In this document: piece after piece, positions 41,838 through 54,300 of the stretch | Numbering within the stretch: the first letter of the stretch is position 1 | Layout: each line of letters starts with the position of its first letter | NCBI RefSeq assembly: GCF_000013625.1 | Contig: NC_009659.1 | Location: 2,108,001-2,172,000, forward strand | Reading direction: 5' to 3' | Length of the DNA stretch: 64,000 bases | Source: Janthinobacterium sp. Marseille | Lineage (GTDB): Bacteria > Pseudomonadota > Gammaproteobacteria > Burkholderiales > Burkholderiaceae_D | Translations under genes and position numbers: made by a program | The notes under the pieces: model-generated | The model's database searches: none | The model's input: only the letters and a program-made list of their open reading frames with translations | What the model was told of the DNA's origin: nothing

Positions 41838-42370
41838 TACATCGCTTTCCAGAAAATATAGTCAGCCTGGTACTTGACCACTTCCTTGGCACCCAGATTG
41901 CCTGCTGCGCAAGCCGAGGCTGGTGCAACACCGCCTTTGGTCGCTACGCGCTGGATGAAAGTCACACCGCTCATCGCGCCATTACCCATGGCCGGATTTG
42001 CTTTCACCAATTGCAGCGGGATGTTGCCGCTACCGCCGGGTGCAACCGCCAGTTGGGTGGCGGTGATCTTCGAGCCATCATTGCTTTCCCAGGTTGCCGG
42101 TGGGCCGAAATACTTGCCGATCGCCTTGCCGCTACGGTCAGCCAATACTGCATCAGGGCCAACGAATACCCATTCGTGCTGGTCCATCGTGTCTTTTTTC
42201 ACTTTGCATTCATAGGTGATGTCACCGGCACCTACGGTTTCCAGCGCGACCTTGTTACCGGCCGGAACGTGCACTGCCGCCGGCAATGCATCTTGCGAAA
42301 AAGGTGCAGCCCATGCACTGGAGATTGCAGCAAAGCCGGCCAGGATGACAACGGTATGGAGCTTATTCAT
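41837..42370 (-). CDS. DUF3455-family exported protein
   Basis: A 177-residue protein with a signal peptide (MNKLHTVVILAGFAAISSAWA, cleavage after AWA) and a DUF3455 domain marked by ITYECKVKKDTMDQHEWVFVGPDAVLAD, YFGPPATWESNDGSKI and DYIFWKAM. Function of the domain is unknown. It is the first gene of an operon with an ECF sigma factor and its anti-sigma partner, so it is either the envelope sensor's partner or a regulon member. Only TATAAA-like sequence was seen upstream; no ECF promoter could be assigned. Confidence 0.85.
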   Translation of the reverse strand: MNKLHTVVILAGFAAISSAWAAPFSQDALPAAVHVPAGNKVALETVGAGDITYECKVKKDTMDQHEWVFVGPDAVLADRSGKAIGKYFGPPATWESNDGSKITATQLAVAPGGSGNIPLQLVKANPAMGNGAMSGVTFIQRVATKGGVAPASACAAGNLGAKEVVKYQADYIFWKAM

Positions 42371-42502
42371 GATGGTTTCCTTTTATAGTGGATAAGTGTG
42401 ACCAACAGGATTGATCGCTACTGCGAATATCCGGTTGATGCAGGTACTACCCACGGGAAACCGTTTTGGAGGCAGGTACTGAAAAATATTTTTAAATATA
42501 TT

Positions 42503-43357
42503 TCAGTCAGCCAGTCTTTCGATAAGCAGATCAAGCAAAGAGCGCAGACGCGCCAGCTGCCGCAAGTCCTTGTGGTAGCCCAGCCAGGTATCGCGCCCCG
42601 GCGGTGCCTCACCCAGATCGACCAAATCAAGGCCGGGAAATTTATCCCCCAGCAGACGGGGCAATACGGCCAGCCCAGCTCCATGTGCGCACATTTGCGC
42701 TTGCACATCACGGTTATTACTGCGCAAAGCAATTTGCGCATGCGGCAACAAGCGTTTGAGCCAGACCGCATCCGGCGCACCATCGAATGCAGTATCCATC
42801 GTCACCAACATGCTGCCGGCACCGTCGCCCGCCTGTGGCCGCGCCATACCCTTGGCTGCATACAGGCCATAAGGCATATGCAGTAATTTGCGCGCGGCGA
42901 CATCCGCCTCATCAAAAGGCTGGATGCGAAAAGCGAGGTCGGCCTCACGCCGCGCCAGGCTAAAGACACGCGCATCAGTAAGCAGTTCGATCGTCACACG
43001 CGGATGCATACGGGTGAAATCAGCCAGCACCGGCGCCAACACATGTGTACCGAACCAGTCGGACGAAGTAATCCGCAGCAGCCCTTCCAATTGTTGGTCC
43101 TGCCCCGCCAGCTGACGCTGGAAAGCTTCGGCCTCATCCGCCATCCGTTCCGCATGGATCAACACTGCGGCACCTTCGTCAGTCAGGATGAATCCGCTGC
43201 TGCCACGTTGGAAAAGCTTATGCCCGACCGCCTCTTCCAAAGCCCGCAAGCGCCGTCCCATCGTCGGCTGTGTCTGCCCCAGCTTGCGCGCCGCCGCACC
43301 CAGCGTTCCTTCCCGCGCAATCGCCAGGAAGACGCGCAAATCGCTCCATTCCATCAT
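42503..43357 (-). CDS. LysR-family transcriptional regulator
   Basis: A 284-residue LTTR: N-terminal wHTH (MMEWSDLRVFLAIAREGTLGAAARKLGQTQPTMGRRLRAL) followed by a periplasmic-binding-protein-like effector domain, beginning at about residue 90 (GLLRITSSDWFG). It is divergent from the quinone-oxidoreductase-like gene at 43542 and very probably regulates it; the 184-bp region between them contains the ATGCAT palindrome and AT-rich sequence but no confident T-N11-A site. Ligand unknown. Confidence 0.9.
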   Translation of the reverse strand: MMEWSDLRVFLAIAREGTLGAAARKLGQTQPTMGRRLRALEEAVGHKLFQRGSSGFILTDEGAAVLIHAERMADEAEAFQRQLAGQDQQLEGLLRITSSDWFGTHVLAPVLADFTRMHPRVTIELLTDARVFSLARREADLAFRIQPFDEADVAARKLLHMPYGLYAAKGMARPQAGDGAGSMLVTMDTAFDGAPDAVWLKRLLPHAQIALRSNNRDVQAQMCAHGAGLAVLPRLLGDKFPGLDLVDLGEAPPGRDTWLGYHKDLRQLARLRSLLDLLIERLAD

Positions 43358-43541
43358 TTTTATGACTCCTTACTGTTTTTCACGCCCAAACAATTATGCA
43401 TGATTAGTATTCAATATCTTTAGTTTTCATACAAATATAAACCATCTATCTTGTCATGGACGCAGGCGAAAAAGATGACTTGTTAACACAAGAAAACAAA
43501 CTCTTTCCTGCCACTTAATGAAAACCCATGAGGAATCAACC

Positions 43542-44540
43542 ATGAGCAACTCCATGCAAGCACTTGTTTTAAACGCCTACAACAGCCCCCTCACCCTGGG
43601 CAGTATTAGCCGCCCCAGCCCCGCTAAAGGCCAGGTGCTGGTGCGCATCCACGCCAGCGGCGTTAATCCACTCGATACCAAGATCGTCAGCGGCAAGGCC
43701 GGACATGCGCAGGCACAACTGCCTGCAGTGCTGGGCATAGACCTGGCCGGTATAGTGGAAGAAGTCGGTGCCAATGTAAGTACATTCAAAGTCGGCGATG
43801 AAGTGTATGGAATGACCGGTGGCATAGGCGGCGTGCAAGGTTCGCTGGCGGAATATGCGGCAGTGGATGCCGACCTGCTGGCAATCAAGCCGCGCAACAT
43901 CTCGATGCGCGAAGCCGCGGCCTTGCCGCTTATCTTCATTACCGCATGGGAGGGCCTGGTTGATCGCGCAAAAATCACCGGCGGAAAAAAAGTCCTGGTC
44001 CATGGTGGTGCCGGAGGGGTCGGCCACATCGCGATACAAATCGCCAAGGCTTTTGATGCGCAAGTATTCGCGACCGGTAGTGCAAGCCAAAAAGAAATCA
44101 TCGAAAGCTTTGGCGCGACGGCAATCGACTACACGTCCACCACCGTCGCGGAATACCTCAATCAATATACCAACGGCGCGGGCTTCGACATCATCTACGA
44201 CACCGTCGGTGGTGCAACACTGGATGCCTCCTTCCAGGCCGCGCGACTATACGAAGGACATGTGCTGAGTTGCCTCGGCTGGGGTACGCATGCGCTGGCA
44301 CCACTATCGTTTCGTGCTGCGACTTATTCCGGGGTCTTTACGCTGTTGCCATTGCTGAGCGGACATGGCCGTGCACATCACGGCGCCATCATGCATGAAG
44401 CAACGAAGTTAATAGAAGCCGGCAAGATCAAAGTTCTGCTTGATCCGCACCTTTATACGCTGGAGACGGTGGGCGCGGCACACGATGCGATCATCAATCG
44501 CACGGCGCGGGGCAAAGTGGTGATTGATATTGTCCGTTGA
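43542..44540 (+). CDS. Zinc-independent quinone oxidoreductase-type MDR protein
   Basis: A 332-residue medium-chain dehydrogenase/reductase of the quinone-oxidoreductase/zeta-crystallin group. The GroES-like domain (QVLVRIHASGVNPLDTKIVSG) lacks zinc ligands, and the Rossmann NADPH site is KVLVHGGAGGVGHIAIQIAKAF. The ATG at 43542 follows AGGAATC and gives MSNSMQALVLNAYN; an in-frame ATG at 43518 is less likely. Likely NADPH-dependent reduction of quinones or enones, controlled by the divergent LysR gene. Confidence 0.88.
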   Translation: MSNSMQALVLNAYNSPLTLGSISRPSPAKGQVLVRIHASGVNPLDTKIVSGKAGHAQAQLPAVLGIDLAGIVEEVGANVSTFKVGDEVYGMTGGIGGVQGSLAEYAAVDADLLAIKPRNISMREAAALPLIFITAWEGLVDRAKITGGKKVLVHGGAGGVGHIAIQIAKAFDAQVFATGSASQKEIIESFGATAIDYTSTTVAEYLNQYTNGAGFDIIYDTVGGATLDASFQAARLYEGHVLSCLGWGTHALAPLSFRAATYSGVFTLLPLLSGHGRAHHGAIMHEATKLIEAGKIKVLLDPHLYTLETVGAAHDAIINRTARGKVVIDIVR

Positions 44541-44548
44541 TATTGCCA

Positions 44549-45172
44549 TCAATATGCAGCACTCATCACCGCATGTGCGGGCATGGATTTATTGCGTCTG
44601 TGTTGCGGCAAGCCGCGACGCGGACTGCTGACTCCGCCCACGGCAAGTTGCCCGGTTTGATTGGCACAGTGGTCAAGCGCCTGGCGCAGCATCGTATCAA
44701 CGCTGCGTAACGATATACCGTGGCGAAGCGCGACTTCCTGCCGTGTCAAATCATTCAGGCGCAAACAAAGCAGGATGTCGTGATGATGTCGCGGCAAAGC
44801 ATTTAAGGCGCGCTCCACCGCCTGCAGCTCGGAACGTACTTCTGCGATCTGGTCCGGCCTGAGCGCATCGTCTGCGACATACTCCATTGCATTCTCCAGG
44901 CCCACCACATACTGCCATGGCCGGCTGCTGCGCAAATTATCGATTGCCAGATTACAGGCCACCCGATACACATAGGCTTCCAGATTTTTTATATCTTCCG
45001 TCACCTGCATTTCACCGAGACGCAACCAGGCATCATGCAGGCAATCGCTGGCCTGGTCCGGGCAAGCAAGGTGGCGCGTCAGGCGTTTATGCAGATGGCT
45101 ATAGTTTGCCAACAAATAATCCTGCAACTTTTGCGCAGGAAAGGAACTGATTGCAACCGAGCTGGATGACAT
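44549..45172 (-). CDS. FecI-type ECF sigma factor downstream of the exoprotein gene
   Basis: A 207-residue sigma factor of the FecI group: region 2 (CPDQASDCLHDAWLRLGE and LEAYVYRVACNLAIDNLRSSRP) and region 4 (ALPRHHHDILLCLRLNDLTRQEVALRHGISLRSVDTMLRQAL). The C-terminal 35 residues are an extra polar tail. It has no FecR gene next to it. It lies 168 bp after the giant exoprotein gene on the same strand. A second FecI-type gene lies upstream of that gene (58957), so the block contains two sigma factors for one FecR. Confidence 0.88.
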   Translation of the reverse strand: MSSSSVAISSFPAQKLQDYLLANYSHLHKRLTRHLACPDQASDCLHDAWLRLGEMQVTEDIKNLEAYVYRVACNLAIDNLRSSRPWQYVVGLENAMEYVADDALRPDQIAEVRSELQAVERALNALPRHHHDILLCLRLNDLTRQEVALRHGISLRSVDTMLRQALDHCANQTGQLAVGGVSSPRRGLPQHRRNKSMPAHAVMSAAY

Positions 45173-45295
45173 TTTGATGGGCTCTCGTGTAATCGGGCGA
45201 CGAACAACGATCGTCGACTGGCAATTTAAAGATCCTGGACGTAAAGGTAATCAACGCAACAGGATCGGATCATTTTCCGGGGATAGGCATACCCG

Positions 45296-45325
45296 CCCCG
45301 CTTCTCCCTGTCGGGAAAAACGGGG
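45296..45325 (-). terminator. Hairpin between the exoprotein gene and the downstream FecI gene
   Basis: CCCCG...CCC pairs with GGG...CGGGG (about 13 bp with two mismatches, 4-nt loop), just after the exoprotein stop at 45341. There is no good T-run, so read-through into the FecI gene remains possible. Confidence 0.4.
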
Positions 45326-45340
45326 GGATATCACGCATGC

Positions 45341-48300
45341 TTATTTGCCCTGGGACAAATTACGACGTTCGTTTTCCGTGAGTTGCGTTACCTGCTCCGA
45401 CGTCAGCTTCCCATGTCCTACCATCTGGAACATGCTGTCCGGGTTGTAATGTGCCTGCTCTGCCGGTGTGCGCTTATTGGCGGGTGCAGGTGATGCACCG
45501 CCTTCGACAGGATCATTGCCGAAGCCGAGGACACGCACCGTAAAGATAGAAGGCAAATTCTTGCGCGCTTCATTACGATCCCGTTGCAGCACATCCTGTG
45601 CCGCTGCTGCAGCCGAGCTGGCCGCCGCACTGGCATTGGTCAGTGCACCAACGTTGACGGATGCAATCATCGGAAGCCCGGTCGACTTGCCCTGCACCTG
45701 GATATTCGCTGCATTCACAATCTGCAAGGCGGCCAGATTGACGTTGCCTGAGACCCGGATACCCGCCTCGCCTGCATCGATGGTGCCTAGTGGTGCAATC
45801 AGGTCGATGTCACCCGCCGCAACTTCGGGTAATGGATTCAAGGTCGCGATACCCGCACCGGAACTAGGCACCTGTGGTGACTGCGTCACATTGCCCCATT
45901 GATCGTAGACGCGCTTCGGCGGCGTGTAGAGCACTGTGGTTTTCGCACCGCGACCGGCATTGATGTCTCCTTCTGCCGACCAGGCGAAGATGTTGCCACC
46001 AAAAGTGGTCATGATGCGTGACAGGCCGAGCAACACACTACCTTCCGAATACAACTGGATATTGCCGGTACCTTGCGTGACCAGGCCGGCGGATGCAGGT
46101 GGAACCTGTCCTTCGACACCGATCACGAGTTTGCCAGCAGGTGCAAACATCTGGATATCACCACCGAAGTTGGTACGGACGCCAGAGCCACCGAACATGA
46201 TGATGTCGCCGCTACGGCTGATCGCGTTGCCATCCTTGTCCGTCTCGGGGAATAGCGTGGCAATCGTCTCACGACCGCGCAGATAAGAAGCGAAGCGGCT
46301 GCTGTCCGGCGCATTATATTCACGGCCGCTTTCGCGGATTTCCGCATAATAAATATCACGCAGGAAGATACGTTGCTGTTCCGCTGCCAATCCGTCGAAA
46401 GTGGCCAAAGCTTCTTCATCCGTGCCGACAAAACCATAGCGCTTGCCCAGCCAGTCCGACAGTTCACGGCTATAAATCTTGACCGCCATGCCCGGTTGGT
46501 CGGCCAAGGGCCTGTTCGGGTCGGCCAGTTTGGCCGGGTCAAGATAGCGGGCGCGCATCGCGGCCCAATCCACGCCGTTGCCCATACCGCTCATCATCGT
46601 GATGGATGCACCGGAACGTTTGTCGCCCGGGACGATGGCACCAAGCGAGGTGACACTGGCACGGTCATCCAGCAGGATGTTGCGCCCGGCGCTGATTTCC
46701 AGTGTGCCTGGACCTGCGACGGTGAATGAGCTGTAACGAATATCACGCCCGGCAGAAACGATAGAGACATCGGTATCCGAGGTGTGAACAAAGAGGTTGC
46801 TCTTCGCCCGCCCACCGCCACTACTTGCCGTAGAAACTGCAGCTGACTCATCAAGATTGTGACCGCTGTTGATGATGTCGCGCCCGGCCTTCATCCAGAC
46901 CGCGCCACCCGCGCTATAAAGGGTCTGTCCCTGGAGCCAGCCTCCCGTCTGTAATTCGCCGGTCATCAGGCCGACAATATCGCCCTCCAGTGCATAGAAG
47001 CGCGCGGGGGCCAGCGTATATCCACCCGAAGCGGTATTCGCACCAAAGGCAAACAAATTGTACTCATCTGTAAACGCCCCCGGATCGAGGGTCGCCTGTG
47101 TCACGGGCTTGAACGGCGTCGTGAGGACGGCAGGATCGGCGCTGGAGCGCGACACGACTCCGCCATAGATTGATTCGCCCGCCAGCCATTCCAACTGCCC
47201 GTTCGGTGATGGCGCGAGGAGTAGCGCCTGGGCCGCGTAGAGGCTGCCCGAAGGTGCGACTGCGCGCAGGATGGACGGATAGGAAATATCGGATGCATTT
47301 GCTGCGGGGCGCAGCATCTTTGCATTGCCCGGCGTGAGATCGCCACCAGCGGCGAACAGGTCGATCGCAGTCCGATCGCTCCACAGGCTGAACCAGGCCG
47401 GTGCCGGTTTACCCAGGTCCTGATCGCTGATCTCGCGCCTGGTGCCGTCGATGACGCCGCCGACCACCAGGTCGCCGCGCGTGGCCAGCGTAAAGACGGC
47501 ATCGCCCGGCAACAGGAGAGGCCCGCCTATGCTGTCGGCCGCCGTCGCGGTGAACGGATCATAGGGGCGCTCTTCCCTCGGATTCTGGACGTTTGCAAAA
47601 GGTCCGAATTTCAAACGGATATTGCCGATGCTGGCCGCGTTCAGCGCGACACTCCCACGCAAATTGGCGATTACGCCATCCAGTCGCGGCTCCGGCATCA
47701 GGACACCGCCCGAGCCACCAATATCGATGGCAGTCCCCGGGAAACTCGGGTTGAGACGACCGCCGATACGCACGTCCAGATCGCCGCCACCGGTCAGCGC
47801 CAGATCGCCTTGCGCATTGACGCGGCCGGTCGATGCGACTGCCAGCACCAGTCCCTGGCTGCGGGACACTGCGGCAATTCTGTCGACCACCCCGGCATCG
47901 CCGCCAACCTCGACCCTCAGGTCGCCGCCGCCCAGCGTCCCATAGCCGGTGAATCCGACCAGATAGGGGATCCTGCTATATTCGAAGTACGGATAGTCGT
48001 CGTTCGCCACATAGGTACCAAAGTTGATCCACCATGCCGCACCGGCGTCGCTGCCCGGCGCATGACCCTGCCGCCATAGCCAGTTGCCGGAATCGGCGTT
48101 GGGTGGCCTGGTTCCGCTTGGCAAAGACATCAGGTCGCCTGTGAGATCACCGCCTGCACGCAACAGCAGGTTGCCACCGCCCGTCGGATACCAGGCATGT
48201 GAGAGACGCCCGTCACCGCTCACCAGGCTTTCATAATCCACACCTTCCTTGCCAAGCACCTTGTCGTCGCGACGCGCTCCCCGTGCCTGGTCGAACGCCG

Positions 48301-51300
48301 CAGTGACACCCTGCGACTGCGTACCTGCGGTATAAACGCCATACAGCGAGCGCTGCGCCAGATTGCCGCCTGCAATCAGGTCGAGATCGGCAGCGCCGGT
48401 ACGAACCACGCTGAAGTTCGGATTGAGCGGAATATATTCGATGAGATCACCGACAATCACCTGATCCGGGGTGCCCGGAGTCCCCGGGCCACCAAGCGCA
48501 ACGCACAAGCCCACGCCCTCGCAAAAAAATTCATAGCCGAGAGGCAAAGGATCGCCAGGTCGCAACGGGCCGCTTAAACCCCATCCCGCCCAGTCGACAT
48601 CGAGGCCCCACATTGCGATTCCTTCCGCTGTAATACTTTGCGTGTGGAAGACGCAGAAACTCGGGGCGTCAGCACAAAGCCCGTTCGGTCCCCAATCGTC
48701 CGAAATCCGGGTTCCCGCCTGTTCGCCAAAAAGAGCCGCCCCTTCTTCCGACCAGTACCATACACCGCCCGGCTGCGCCGGCGTCCCCGGAATGATGGTG
48801 ATCTCATGTCGGTCGAACACTGAATAATGCGTGTCGGCCAAAGTGAGATTGCCGCTCACGTCGCGTGGTCGCAAAAGACGACTGTCGGCAGCAGCCAAAT
48901 CCGCGCCGGCCACAAAGCGCATCGACCAGCTTTGCGATCCCGCCGGCAACATGCTCGCCACCGCCCAATTGGCTCCCTGGCGGCCATTTGCATCGGCTGG
49001 ACGCAAAGGTACCGAGATTGCGCCATCAGGCAGTTTGAGATCGGCGCGTGCCGGGATCACCCCACCAAGCGGCAACGCCAGGTTGCCATTGAGCCGGGGT
49101 GCTTCGCCGAAGGGTCCCGCAGGCAGGGGCACGCCTTTGGGCCAGACCATTGCACGCAGCGACAGGCTGGCAGACGCAATAAAACCCGCGCCCAAACGGG
49201 TGCCCGAGGTCAGCGTCACTGCCGCGGTCAGGCGCGTACCTGCTGCATGCAGCAGGGTGCCATCTTCCGCGCGGATATCGCCCGCGAGGATGGTATTCGC
49301 CGGCAAGGTCACCGAGCCATTCAATACCGCATCAACCGGCAACCTGGTGCCTGCGGCCACAGTCATTTCCTTGACCGGGAAATCATAGTTGAGTGTTCGT
49401 CCACCCGGGTAGCTGGTGCCATCGGCAAGCGTCACGCCACTACGCGGTACGATTACATCATCAACGAACGGCGACACTCCCGGGCGCAGTATCCAGCCAT
49501 CGTCGTCTGGTGTATCAGGTGGTGGCGCAAAACCGTCGTTGATGCTGCCGTAAATATCGAGGTTGCCGCCGGCCCGGATGGTCAGCGCGCCAACCTCGCC
49601 CGAGCCGTACACACCGGTGCGCTGGAAATTCGGATTCACGCCTTCGTAGCGATGTCCGGAGAGGTCGAGGTCGCCCTGCACGATGATATCGCCGTCGGGT
49701 GTCGCACTGACGATCTCGACGCCGGGTCGCAGATGGAAAGCGTCGCGGTATGTCGCATTGTTCAGACCGGCGAGCTTGCCATCCATCAGCGTGGCATTAC
49801 CGAGGGCCGCAGCGATGAAATTGACGCTGTCAGCATGTTTCTCGTTCAGATAGTCCTGATTGACTATCTGATAGGGGCGACCGCTCGCCGCCGGATCCGT
49901 GCCATAGGCGGCATCGTCATAACGCTGCATCGCATTGACTGCAATCGAACGGGCACCATCAATGTGAATGACACCACTGGCATCGATCGCAATATCACCG
50001 GCGGTCGCACCACCGAGACGAGGCGCATTCAATACCAGCGTACCGCGCGGGGCACCATCATATTGCCCCGGCGCTGATCCAGCCGCAGCTGCCGTACCGT
50101 GCCGCAAGTCGATGCGTGCACCCGACGCCAAAGTGAGGAGTCCATTACCCGAAGTCAATTCAACAATCGCGCGGTTGGGGCTATCAATGATCTTGCCGTA
50201 GCTGTCGACGCGCAGTCGTTCGCCATGTGCATCGAGCACCGCACTGCCGGCAATCGTCAAGCCGTCACGGGCTGCCAGGCGGATAGCGCCGACCTCGGCA
50301 CCGCTGGCGTCGATAGTGCCGGTAACAGTAAGGTGTCCGCCATCCAGCGAAACATTGACCTCGCCCGCACGCACACCATCAGCGATGACAAGGTCACCCT
50401 GCTTGAGCTGGAAGCCACGGCCACCAAACATGCCGCCGGCATTCAAACGTTCGTTCAAACCGGCGAACTGCTGGCTGAGTGTGCCACTCTCTCCGAGGTG
50501 CTGCGCGCGCAAGTCTATGAAACCGCTGCGATAAGGAACGATCGTTCCGCCCGCATCATATTCGCCACTGGCAGTACCGAGAATCGTCCCCTGCAAATCC
50601 ACCAGGCCGGCATCGTTTGCCAGTGCAGATACAGTCAGTCGACCCGCATGATTGAATTTGGCCGACAGGTCGATGACCGAACCAGCCTCCTGGCGAATGT
50701 CGCCGTTGCGGCTTTCAATAATGACTTCGCCACCCCAGCTATATTTCTTGATATCGTCAAACTTCACTTCGCGTCCGGCAAGGTCGAGACGGGCAGCGTC
50801 TGCAAGCAGGATGTCATCGGTAGCGGTGATAGTAAGACGACCGCTCGGCAAGGTGATCGCCGTGGCGATCGACACCGTCTTCGCATTAAGTGCAAGTTCG
50901 GCACCGAGGCCGTCAGCACCGATCACCTCTGCTGCCGTCGCACCTGTCGGCGCCGTCACGCGAATCGCGCCGCCTGCAGTAATGCTGTTGATCGAACCGG
51001 CTTCACCGGTCAACAGCGGTGTGACGATATTGAGATCACCGCCGCTATAGCTGTAGCCCGTGCCAGCTACATAGGCACCCTGGCTCTGATAAACGGCGAG
51101 GCTTCCCTTATGATTGGCAGTAATGCGCTCGCTGGCCTTAAGGTTGACGTTCGCAAAACCGAGCGCCAGGCGCTCAGCAGCATCCGCACCCTTGACCTGA
51201 ACCTTGGGTCCATAGCCGAAAGTGATGCGCTCCGCATCGATAGTAAGCGCACCGCTGCCGGTTCCGGCACCTCCCTCGATAATCGCCCCCGGCCCGCCGG

Positions 51301-54300
51301 TAGTAACGCTCCAGACCAGGTTTTCAGTACGGATGGTCGCGACGTCCGCGGCATCACCGGCACCATAAATGGCAGGTGTACCGAATACCAGGTTGGCGAT
51401 ACGGGATTTACCCTCAGCATCATAAGTATCGAGCGTGACAGTACCAAAGAAATTAACTGCTTCAGTGGCATTCAGGATCAGGCTTTCGAGTGCCGGCGCG
51501 CCAGTCGAAGTATCGCCCTGCAATAGTCGGTCAAGCACCGTCTGATTAAGCGTGAGGCCCGAGGGTAGCAGGCCTGCTGTACTGGCTGCAGCCAGCGCGG
51601 CAGATGTACCGACATTGACGGCACCGACGCCAAGCGAGAAATTGCGCGTGCCAAAAAGCACATTGTCACCAAGTTCAAAACGATTGGTCGTGGCAAATGC
51701 AATCGTGCCTTCAGAGTAAAGCGTAGTCTTCGCATCACAGTTACCACTCGCACCACAGGCACCAATCAGGATCGCACCTTGCGAAATGGCCGAAGACGGC
51801 AGCACATCCAGCCAGCCATTCGACACAACCAGCATCGCACCACCATCACGGCTTTGCAAGCGCTGTGGCGTATAGATAAATCCATCTCGTGAATCAAAGG
51901 GCGTTGCACCCATGCCCAATGTGCTGATGCCGGCTCCGGCTTCGATCGTGATCGCGCCAGGGCCGGTTTCGCGTTCCCAGCCGGTGATGAGCAAGACTTC
52001 TGCTGCTCGCAGTATGGCTCCCTCACGCAGCGTAATGTCGAATGACTTGCTGGAGGATTCGAACTGCACATAATTACCCTGCTGACCATAGGTGACGCTT
52101 GGCCTTGCACCGATGGTCAAGCGACGCGCAGATAATGCATTGAGGTCGTCGGCATAGATTGAAACACCGGTGAACCCGGCAGTGGCCGTCGCGCCACTTG
52201 CCAGGATTTCGATCTCGCTGCCGGTATTTTCACCTAGCAGACTGACCGAACCTGCATAACCACCTTTGCCTGCACTGAAATCCACCACACCATCGAAGTG
52301 GAAAGCATCCGCCCCCGCACCGGGTACGATGTTGAGAAACAGATTCTGTCCATCGAGCGGCATCATCGCTCGTGGTAAGCCGCGACGTGCCGCATCGGCC
52401 AATGCATAGTTGCCGTAACTGGTTTCGTTGTAGCGTGAATAGCTACGGGTCACCTTGCCGGGGGTCAGGATCACCTGCCGCGCCAGGCTGTCACGGATGG
52501 AAGTATTGGCGAAACCAAGGCGGCCTGCGGCCAGATAGGAACCGTCCTGCAATGCAGTCGTACCTGTTGCGCCACGCGGATCGGCGGTCGCGGCGATCTC
52601 AACCCGGAACGCACCGGGCAGCAAGGCATAGCGCGAAGGCATCAGCGTATAAGTGCCGGCGGGAAGTCCGGGTACGCTGCCGTCAAGGGTAATCTGTTGC
52701 CCTACCCGTGGATCGCCCGCGCCGGCGTCCGGACCGATCGGCGCATAGCCGGAAGTATGGCTGGGCACGATTGCATAGACGGCATTACCCGATTTACTCA
52801 CTGTATTACCGGGATTCGCGTCGATGAGCGCATGGAGCAATATGTCGATCGATCCGCCACGTCCGCTGACAAAGCCCGCACCAGTCAGGTCGCCGCCACC
52901 CGACAAATCAATGGTCGCGCCCTCCATCACATCAACTTTGACGCCGGTCAGCGAAACCCCACGGGCCGCAGAAACAGCACCTTCCAGCTCGCTCTTTTTA
53001 CCGGCGAAATACCAATCGATACCGTCGACCGTACCGCCATATGGCATGAGCAGTCCCCTCGAACTGGTCGAGGTGATACTGCCGGGCAGGAGATTAATCG
53101 TGTCGGCACCGGATTCATTACCGAGGTTAATCGAGCCGAGCGGTGCGCGGATGACGCCACCCTGATTGATCGTATGCGCACCCAAAGTCAGGCTGCCGAA
53201 CGCCGAAAAAGGCTGGGCTGCAGGCGCTTGGCCGATACCGCGGATGGTAAGGCTGTATGCGGGATCGTAAAAAGCGTCGCCGCCAAGTCCCCTCAGCCAG
53301 CCGGCCCGGACGATGGCATTTGCGCCGGTCGCAGGATAAATTTGTTGCGCGGCAAGAACGAGATCGCCGCGGGTCTGGAGGATGGTCGGAGCCGGACTGC
53401 CGCTGTACAGGAAGCGAATATCACCGCTGCTCTGCAACTCGACGTTTGCGAAACCACGCCGGTCAAACGAGACTCCCGGTTTGCTGCTGCTGATGCCGAA
53501 CTGGAGGGAACGCTGAACATCCAGCAGCCCGGTCGTCACATTGAACTGCGCCGCGCTCTGGCGTGTCGATGAGGTCGATCCGGTGTCAGCGAAGCCGATA
53601 AGACGCACATAGGGTGCCGATATCGCAACACGGGCATCGTTCCTCGCACTGTCGGTCAACGCCAGCGAGGTCGCCTGCAGCTCAAGACTCTGCCCCATCG
53701 CCAGCGACACGTCGCCATCAAAGGAGATGACATCCGCGCTGAGCAATTTGAGATTATCGAATCCCCCCGCATTGATCTGGTCTGCACCAACGACAGCATG
53801 TCCATAGACCAGGTTATCGGCGGCCGACGCCGGCGTGGCGTCGGCCGCCAGGATGGATCCTGGCGCAAGCTGCGTCACGACCAGATCGCGCGGCTGATTG
53901 CCTGGATGCGTAATATCAGAGTAAAACGGGACTTTAAGGCTGATCGCCAGGCTACCGCCCGCCGCGCCGGCACCACCGGCTTTTGCCAGCCAGCTTCCGC
54001 CGAGATCGAAACCGTTTGAAGACTCAAAAGAAATCGCACCACCGTTACTTGCAACGTTGCCGGCCCCACGTCCGACCAAATCAAGCATTGCGGAAGTGCC
54101 TGAGGCATTCAGCAGCGCACCATCACGTACTACCACGAACATCGTAGCTGCATTGATGGAGATCGCACCTCCATTCAATACCTCGCCATAACGATGTCCC
54201 TGCATGTCCAGCGCTGTGTAAGCACGTCCCGCGACATCCAGCACGGCATTCTGTCCGATCCAGATCAGGGAACCATCGTCTTGAAACGAAGTGCCATTGA

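Noticed and set aside
48827..51526. Two long plus-strand frames (416 and 475 aa) opposite the exoprotein gene
   Set aside because: They are antisense shadows of a long repetitive GC-rich gene. The encoded proteins have no domain, and the exoprotein frame is continuous through both.
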